NCBI GenBank assembly: GCA_016708265.1
Contig: JADJGA010000011.1
Span: 124,001-188,000, forward strand
Direction of reading: 5' to 3'
DNA length: 64,000 nt
Source: Saprospiraceae bacterium
GTDB lineage: Bacteria > Bacteroidota > Bacteroidia > Chitinophagales > Saprospiraceae
The notes under the pieces are model-generated. The model did no database searches. It was not told where the DNA came from and saw only the letters and a list, made by a program, of their open reading frames with translations. Below, one piece after another: positions 58,579-64,000 of this stretch. Position 1 is the stretch's first letter. Each line of letters opens with the position of its first letter. The position numbers were made by a program, and so were the translations under genes.

Positions 58579-58981
58579 AATATTTATTTATAGAATAAAT
58601 TTTCATTTTCTTATATACTCACTTTTCATTGCAGCCAACATACTTATTTACGCAATATTTTCAACCTAAATATTCGCTTTACACCCTTTCTCAGTAGTGA
58701 TAGACGCAGCTCAGTATAAATTTTCTATTGCCTAAAATTTTGTGCTAATATACAAACTAAATTTTAAATAATAATAGAAATAGTTCTGATTTAATTTCTA
58801 AAAAAATGGAAAAGAATCAAAGAATTATTTAACAGGACTGAGTAATTGATTATTGAATGTTAAAATCTTATTTAAGGCGAATAAATAAGCCCTAAAGCCA
58901 CTTTTAAGATATCCAGATGGTTGGTAATCAAAAAAATTGGAAACAGCCTTAGGGCTTAAATAATTTGTTATAAATTTGATT
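58579..58981. other. Gene-free stretch with an inverted repeat
   Basis: It contains the inverted copy at 58626-58640 and a 10-bp perfect inverted repeat TAAGCCCTAA (58886-58895) / TTAGGGCTTA (58949-58958) downstream of the 510-residue gene, possibly its transcription end. Nothing else is seen. Confidence 0.45.
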
Positions 58982-60514
58982 TTAATTGTTCACAATCTCC
59001 TCCGCTTTTGTTATGAGCTCAGTTTTGAGGGAAAAGTTATTCTCTCCCAGAATTCTGTTTAATTCCTTCACCATGGTATCATACACCATTCCGTATTCAG
59101 ATTCCTTACAAAGAATTGCATCATGTCTGGAAATTACCGTCAATCCACTGAGTTGCAGCTCAGATAAAATATTATCAATAAAAATCTCAGCTTCACATCT
59201 TTCAAGAGCTAATGATAAATAATCATTTCCTGCTTCAAAATCACTTTTATCCATAGAAACATAATCAAATCCAAAAAGCCTGGTATCATCAGAAATTTTG
59301 AATAAGGATATGTAGTACAATTTAATTAATTCGATTAATCTGAACATGTCAGGAAATGATTCTTTAATTAGCGTATGATAATAAAAATCATCCTTATTTA
59401 CAATTTTATATCTAAACAGTTTCATAAAATTCATGCTGGTTTTAGATAAGTCAACAATTGGTGATTCTTCAGTATTTGTTTCAAAATAATTACTTTCCGA
59501 ATAAGAATTTATAAATAAATTTACATCCGGCTTTTCTCTATAAGATTTAATTAATTCTGTTATTTGAATTAATTTTCCCTTATAATCGCTGTAATTATCA
59601 TTATTTTTCAGAAATTTAAAATGCATAAGTTTATTTAGAATTGGATTATCCGGATTTTTAAGTATATTAGCAAATATGCATAATTGAGAATTGATTAATT
59701 TTATTTCCATTATATTGTCAGAATCTAAAGTATAATGCTCAAGATATTTCGTTGGAATTGAAGACAAGACATGATTAAGCCTTTTATTGGTTTTATTCAA
59801 TCTTGGCAATTCAATTATTCCTGATTCAAGCGCTCTAAGAGCAAAGTCATATTCATATGTTTTTTTACGAGTTTCTAAGTATGAATAAACATAAATTTCA
59901 CTTTCAAGTTTTGCTTCTTCATAAACACCCTTTATTCCCTGATATATAATTTTCTGATCATGTTTTATTATTTGATTTAATTCATCGACATCACATTCAT
60001 TTGATATTGTTTCCATTATTTCATCGTAATCTCCCGATATCTGATACCTCGTTTTGGATTTATCTGAATTGATATATTGAAACTTGTTTAAGGCTAATAA
60101 GGAATTGGATTCTATCATTTTACCGGTATACCTTTTCAAGAAATAAGTCTTAATTAATTTATCATTCATTAAATTTGAATTTATCTCATAAGAATATTCA
60201 AGATCAGTGATTTTGCTTTTGGTTTTATTTCCTAATCTTTTTAAAATTTTGTCTTCTACCAGCTTGTCCCATATTTTATGATTCTTGCCAAGGATAATTT
60301 TATTAATGTAGTCTTCATCCTCAGCCATACTTTCTCTATTTTTGAATAGGAAAACTAAAAACTTGTTATAAATGCTATATGTTGCTAAAATTGCATCATT
60401 AAGCTGTTTGCCGGAGTAAATGTCTTCTAACTTGCTGATAAGATTTTCAGGCAAATAAGTCCTGATACTTAAATAACCATTAAAAGTTGCTTCTGTTAAT
60501 TTAATACTTTTCAT
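58982..60514 (-). CDS. Unrecognised 510-residue island protein
   Basis: The protein is mostly helical and charged. The C-terminal part reads CEAEIFIDNILSELQLSGL followed by TVISRHDAILCKESEYGMVY. An HDAI/HDSI turn followed by strands occurs near the C-terminus of some phage polymerases and helicase-primases, but no polymerase motifs are seen earlier, so I do not assign this. It overlaps the 67-residue gene upstream by 14 bp and belongs to the island's integrase/ATPase gene block. The reading frame is intact. Confidence 0.6.
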   Translation of the reverse strand: MKSIKLTEATFNGYLSIRTYLPENLISKLEDIYSGKQLNDAILATYSIYNKFLVFLFKNRESMAEDEDYINKIILGKNHKIWDKLVEDKILKRLGNKTKSKITDLEYSYEINSNLMNDKLIKTYFLKRYTGKMIESNSLLALNKFQYINSDKSKTRYQISGDYDEIMETISNECDVDELNQIIKHDQKIIYQGIKGVYEEAKLESEIYVYSYLETRKKTYEYDFALRALESGIIELPRLNKTNKRLNHVLSSIPTKYLEHYTLDSDNIMEIKLINSQLCIFANILKNPDNPILNKLMHFKFLKNNDNYSDYKGKLIQITELIKSYREKPDVNLFINSYSESNYFETNTEESPIVDLSKTSMNFMKLFRYKIVNKDDFYYHTLIKESFPDMFRLIELIKLYYISLFKISDDTRLFGFDYVSMDKSDFEAGNDYLSLALERCEAEIFIDNILSELQLSGLTVISRHDAILCKESEYGMVYDTMVKELNRILGENNFSLKTELITKAEEIVNN

Positions 60515-60704
60515 TATTTAAAATTTTAGTTAAAAAATACGGTATTTCTACTGTGGATTTAAATTCTGTCAATACATTTATTTTCAATAAGTAATATTGA
60601 AATCCTGAATTGAACAGATCTTCTAAATTTAACAATAAATCAACCACTGTTCTGATTGAAATGCCTTGTGGCATTTGCTCAAATTTTTCATTTTTTGTTT
60701 TCAT
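60501..60704 (-). CDS. Small island protein
   Basis: The 67-residue protein (KTKNEKFEQMPQGISIRTVVDLLLNLEDLF) overlaps the start of the 510-residue gene by 14 bp, which suggests coupled translation. A mixed helix-strand pattern is seen, with no known family. Confidence 0.5.
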   Translation of the reverse strand: MKTKNEKFEQMPQGISIRTVVDLLLNLEDLFNSGFQYYLLKINVLTEFKSTVEIPYFLTKILNNEKY

Positions 60705-60809
60705 TTTTTTTTGTTTAAGTTAAAAAATAATTATTGTCAAAGTTTTCTTATTACAAGATCTTTCGTTTGTCAAAGATCCCAGCCCCTTAAAAGAGAGGCT
60801 GGGAAAGGT

Positions 60810-61862
60810 TCACCCAAGAAACCAATGGTATTTAGAACTACCATCCAAAGTTTTTTGAATTCCTTGTATAAAATCATGGGCATTGGCATTTCTGCCCAGA
60901 AATGTATCAATATAGCTTGACTTGTTGGCAGAAGTAAAGAGGTTATACAATTTCCATAAACTGATATCACCGTTATTCTCCCTGCTAAAGCTGGTATCAC
61001 CATAATAATCTTTTGCAATGGTATTAATATGTCCATCTGTGAAATACAATGCAGGTATCAATTCCTTCTCTGCTTTAGGTAAATGTTGATATAGTCTTGA
61101 CTTGCCTATAAGCTGTGCAAACTGGTGTTCTGTTAAAGAATGCTCAGGTAGCTGTTTGAGGCTCTTTAAATGCTTTTCTGCATTGTAGTTTTGCATTACC
61201 TCTATCATCTTTAACTTTAGATCCCTGGTGCTCATAGCTTTCATTTCCTCCAGGTACCCATCAGTAGAAACACAGAGATTGCAGCAGACTTTCACCTGAA
61301 AACCTATGAAGAACTTAAATTTTTCATAGGTTTTCTTATTGTAAAGGTTCTCCTGGTTATAACTCCTGACTCCACCAATAGTTAAGGATAATTCATTACC
61401 ACTTATGGTATCCACAATTTCGGGAAGATTTATAATATACGAAAATCTTTCGAAAAAGCGGGTCTTATCCTGCTCTAAAAGTTCCTTCACCTGTTTATGA
61501 ATAGCTTCAGGTATCCTGCCTTTAATCTCATGTGAAACCCTGATATCAGGATCACTAATTTTGTAACCAGGAAATACTGCTGAAACACTTTCCAATGCTG
61601 TCTCTAAAAAATGTTGATGCGGTATTGTATTTTCGTTGTCCTTTGAAAATACAGGAATAATGCAGTGATTTTTCAATTCATGAAGATCAATACTCATGGT
61701 ATTTGCTTCAATGAATGGCTTGTAATTCAGGAGTTGCATAAATTCACTTTCTTCTTCTTTAGGTACAGGTTTTGAAGGTTTAAGTTCAATAACATCGGTA
61801 TAAGATACAGGTCTTAACTGATAGTCCTTTTCTTGTTCTAATTCAACTGACAGGTTTTCCAT
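60810..61862 (-). CDS. DUF3871-like protein
   Basis: The 350-residue protein has conserved-looking blocks LHELKNHCIIPVFSKDNE, IRVSHEIKGRIPEAIHKQ, LSLTIGGVRSYNQENLYNKK, and CCNLCVSTDGY. This pattern fits the DUF3871 family, which I know from Bacteroidetes mobile elements near single-strand-binding or RecA-like proteins. It overlaps the RecA-like ATPase gene by 20 bp and so is translated with it. The exact role is unknown; phage- or plasmid-type DNA handling is likely. Confidence 0.68.
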   Translation of the reverse strand: MENLSVELEQEKDYQLRPVSYTDVIELKPSKPVPKEEESEFMQLLNYKPFIEANTMSIDLHELKNHCIIPVFSKDNENTIPHQHFLETALESVSAVFPGYKISDPDIRVSHEIKGRIPEAIHKQVKELLEQDKTRFFERFSYIINLPEIVDTISGNELSLTIGGVRSYNQENLYNKKTYEKFKFFIGFQVKVCCNLCVSTDGYLEEMKAMSTRDLKLKMIEVMQNYNAEKHLKSLKQLPEHSLTEHQFAQLIGKSRLYQHLPKAEKELIPALYFTDGHINTIAKDYYGDTSFSRENNGDISLWKLYNLFTSANKSSYIDTFLGRNANAHDFIQGIQKTLDGSSKYHWFLG

Positions 61863-62699
61863 TATCTGAGAATTTTACAGGTTGATTAAATAAGTTATTA
61901 ATGATCTCTTTCTGTTGTCTGAAGTCTTTGTCTAACATTTCTCTCCATTCATAGTACATGTTGTAAAGCACTTTTAATTCATCCATGGAGGTAGCTTCTT
62001 TGATTTTCTTTTGTGCCTGACTTATTTCAGTACCTGAATTGCACCAGTCAAGTATCATTTTTCCTGTGGAGGCAGTGATAGTAAATTCAGGTTTTCCCAT
62101 GAATAAACCAGTTCTGTCTTTTGAGCAATTTACTTTGTGTTTGATGTCAAGGTCAAATACAATAGTGAATTCGTAATCAATCCCATCTTTTTGAACTGCT
62201 TTAAGCCCCACCTTCTCAGGCACAAATTTCCCCTCTACCTGGTTAAGGACCCAATCCTGTTTAGTCCGAATTGATGCGATAATGTGGCAATTGGATTGAA
62301 GCAACTTATCCACAAATGCCTTATGTCTTGGCATAACCTTAGCCCAGTTTGCAAATGAATTTCCTGCCAGGCCTGAGTGGAAATCAATCAGTTCATCCCA
62401 GCAATGTGAAATTGAATCTAAAATAATCACCTCCATTTTGCATTTTCACACACTTCCATAGCTTTAATATAGCTTTCAGGTGTAAAAGGTGTATTAAGTG
62501 TCAGTACATTGTAATTGCCTAAATCTGCATAAAGATCGGCAGATCCATTTTCTGTATCAATGATTGCAACTTTAGAAAAGTTACCGTCTATAAGCCCTTG
62601 TGAAAGAAGAAGACTACTGTAAGTCTTACCTGAACCTGCACTGCCTTGTAAAGCCATCTTAATTTTTGCATTTTTCCTTTCGGATTTTTTTAAGATCAT
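61843..62699 (-). CDS. RecA-like AAA ATPase of phage/island type (one frameshift)
   Basis: The rebuilt protein has about 285 residues. Walker A is ALQGSAGSGKTYSSLLL (about 16-32), then a KVAIIDTENGSADLY strand. After an indel near 62437 (one A missing: ...CENAK to MEVIILDSISHCW) comes the Walker B. This is an AAA_24/Sak4-like fold known from phage recombination genes. It probably helps recombination or replication of the island. Possible operator palindromes lie 40-60 bp upstream. Confidence 0.72.
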
Positions 62700-62737
62700 T
62701 TGAAATTTTTTTATTGGTTAATAAAATTATATACCAT

Positions 62738-62762
62738 GTTCATTATGAAATGAACCCGTTCA
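62738..62762. promoter_or_regulatory. Overlapping palindromes upstream of the RecA-like ATPase gene
   Basis: GTTCAT (62738-62743) is inverted at 62750-62755, and TGAAC-CC-GTTCA (62751-62762) is a second palindrome that shares the middle half-site. Three half-sites within 25 bp upstream of the island's ATPase gene suggest a repressor operator. Confidence 0.45.
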
Positions 62763-62881
62763 GAAATTTCTTTAATATTTTAATTTGAAATTAACAGTTA
62801 AAGATTACTTAAAACCTGTTACAGTAATCCAGCATTAAAAACAGGAGGCACAAGCAAATACGGTCATACCTCCATTCAATA

Positions 62882-64000
62882 TCAATCATCAAGGCTTAAC
62901 AAAACCTCATTGGCATTGTCAAGTATTTCATCGTCAAAGCTTTTTAAATAAGCCTGAGTAACATTAAGATTGGAATGTCCCATTGATTCCGAGATAATAT
63001 CAGTGGAGACACCCATAAACTTAAGATAGGTTCCGTAGCTGTGGCGGACAGAATAACTGGAAATACTCTTTTCAATACCTGCAATTCTTGCAAGTTCTTT
63101 TAGATCTTTATTGTACTTCTGCAGTGTTTTATTTTTCCTGTTTTCAACCTGCAGTGGTGTAAGATTTTCTCGGAGTAAAATCGGAAAGATATATTTTGTT
63201 TTTCCTTTTACCTTGTAATAATCTAAAATATTCCTGACAGGTTCCAAAATTTTAATCGTAAAATTCCCTTTAGTTTTACTTCTTATATAGAAAATATTAT
63301 CTTCTCTGACATTATCCCAGGTCAATTTCATCATATCATAGAAATTCATACCTCTGGTGTAAAAGGAAAAAAGGAAATAATGGTACGAGTTAATCAAATG
63401 TGGATATTTTGATATATCAATCCTTATGAATGAAGTGATTTCTTCCTTATTCAATGCTTTACGTACAGGATTCAATTTATATTTTGATACTTTAAAATCA
63501 GTAAAGGGATAATTTTCCTTTTGGCATAACCTCTTTTAATTGCATCATTGTAAAGTGACCTGAGTTCACGCATTCTGAAAGCCACTCCTGAATCACTGTT
63601 ATTGCTGCTACGAAGAAAGGTTTCATATTTTATCAGTAAGTTAAAGTCAATATCGGCAAATTTCAGCTCCTTAAGATTAAAAAATCTGGAGAGAGAAACC
63701 TTGGTTTCCCTAAAAGCTTTTGCGTTACCCGTCCTACCTGCAAGATTAAGTTCATCAATTTTTATATTGAAAAATTCAAATACGGAAATATCCTTCAATG
63801 CAGGTTTGTCAATATTAAACAACTGGTCTCTGAAGGCTTCAAATGTGAACTCTTGTTCCCTTAATTTATATGTATCTATAATTTCATAGGCTCTTGATTT
63901 GATTTTTTGTAAGAAGAGCATTTCTCCTTCTATAATCTTTATGTTTTCTGGTAAACTGTTCATTTTCAAATTCATCAGTTTTACACCGCCAGTTCAGTCC
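62882..64000 (-). CDS. Tyrosine recombinase (site-specific integrase), N-terminus outside window, two frameshifts
   Basis: This is a phage-type integrase. The catalytic domain (62882 to about 63510) has the first Arg in FYTRGMNFYDM, YSVRHSYGT (Arg with His), MGHSN and AYLKSF with the nucleophile Tyr. The SAM-like core-binding domain lies in the upstream frame. Indel 1 is near 63510 (AKRENYPFTDFKVSKYKLNPV restored). Indel 2 is at a T-run near 63903-63908; beyond it the frame reads NWRCKTDEFENEQFTRKHKD up to the window edge, so the start lies outside. It most likely integrates the island at tRNA-Met. Confidence 0.88.

Larger units (their letters stand above)
35166..64000. mobile_element. tRNA-Met-integrated genomic island carrying BREX, TIR and HipBA (right end outside window)
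   Basis: The left boundary is the 3' tRNA-Met fragment with the chromosomal terminator outside it. Near the right edge of the window lies a tyrosine recombinase with island-type accessory genes (RecA-like ATPase, DUF3871). Almost all genes run leftward and the cargo is defence-related. I see no relaxase, conjugation, capsid or terminase genes within the visible part, so transfer would need outside help or genes beyond the window. The size is at least 28.8 kb. Confidence 0.75.

Noticed and set aside
58982..60514. Family A DNA polymerase
   Set aside because: Only a weak HDAI-like turn near the C-terminus; palm motifs A and B are not visible.

Overview
The window reads as a chromosome segment of an uncultured Bacteroidota (Bacteroidia-like) bacterium. 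The evidence is low GC, several TAnnTTTG promoter elements of the Bacteroidetes sigma type, a TonB-dependent receptor paired with a DUF4249 lipoprotein, PorT-like and other beta-barrel outer-membrane proteins, and Kdo and heptose LPS genes. Many genes are broken by single-base indels, mostly in homopolymers, including ones expected to be essential (penicillin-binding protein 1A). There is also a non-biological poly-G block at 31414-31524. Most frameshifts are therefore probably sequence errors rather than true pseudogenes, and I give whole-gene spans and name the break points.

Layout. 1-1703: 3' part of an FAD/Fe-S oxidoreductase. 1784-8961: a DNA phosphorothioation (Dnd) module with dndC, dndD, a DndE domain fused to a HerA/FtsK-like ATPase, a ParB-like protein and a possible nuclease. 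9053-30754: ordinary chromosome with an outer-membrane protein, a PBP1A/monooxygenase/SLBB export operon, rfbB, LPS precursor genes (waaA, hldA, gmhA), rlmN, a TonB receptor with its lipoprotein, a histidine kinase, a thioredoxin-like protein, an ECF sigma factor with a membrane partner, and small stress-type proteins. 31018-35165: sparse and decayed, with a truncated PorT-like gene, two lipoproteins, an aldo/keto reductase and a partial duplicate of a tRNA 3' end.

35166-64000 (open on the right): an integrated genomic island. Its left edge is the 3' half of a tRNA-Met(CAT) gene followed on the chromosomal side by that tRNA's terminator, and a tyrosine recombinase lies at the right edge of the window. 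The island carries one long leftward operon that I read as a type 3 BREX system: brxF-like, brxC, [RecD-like helicase-nuclease], [KAP-like ATPase], pglXI, [hipB, hipA], brxHII, pglZ, brxA. The bracketed genes are not core BREX-3 genes. hipBA sits in the middle with its own promoter and three helically phased operators, and overlaps brxHII, so HipB may control the distal half of the BREX operon. Upstream of BREX are a TIR-domain protein, an exported OB-fold protein and a lipoprotein. The right end carries a RecA-like ATPase, a DUF3871 protein, an unrecognised 510-residue protein and the integrase. Two arrays with TGCA repeated exactly every 9 bp lie near the left att site and upstream of BREX.

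The strongest candidates for something new are the BREX-3/HipBA/helicase arrangement and the Dnd module with the DndE-ATPase fusion and unfamiliar effectors. All assignments come from reading motifs and gene order; no database search was run.
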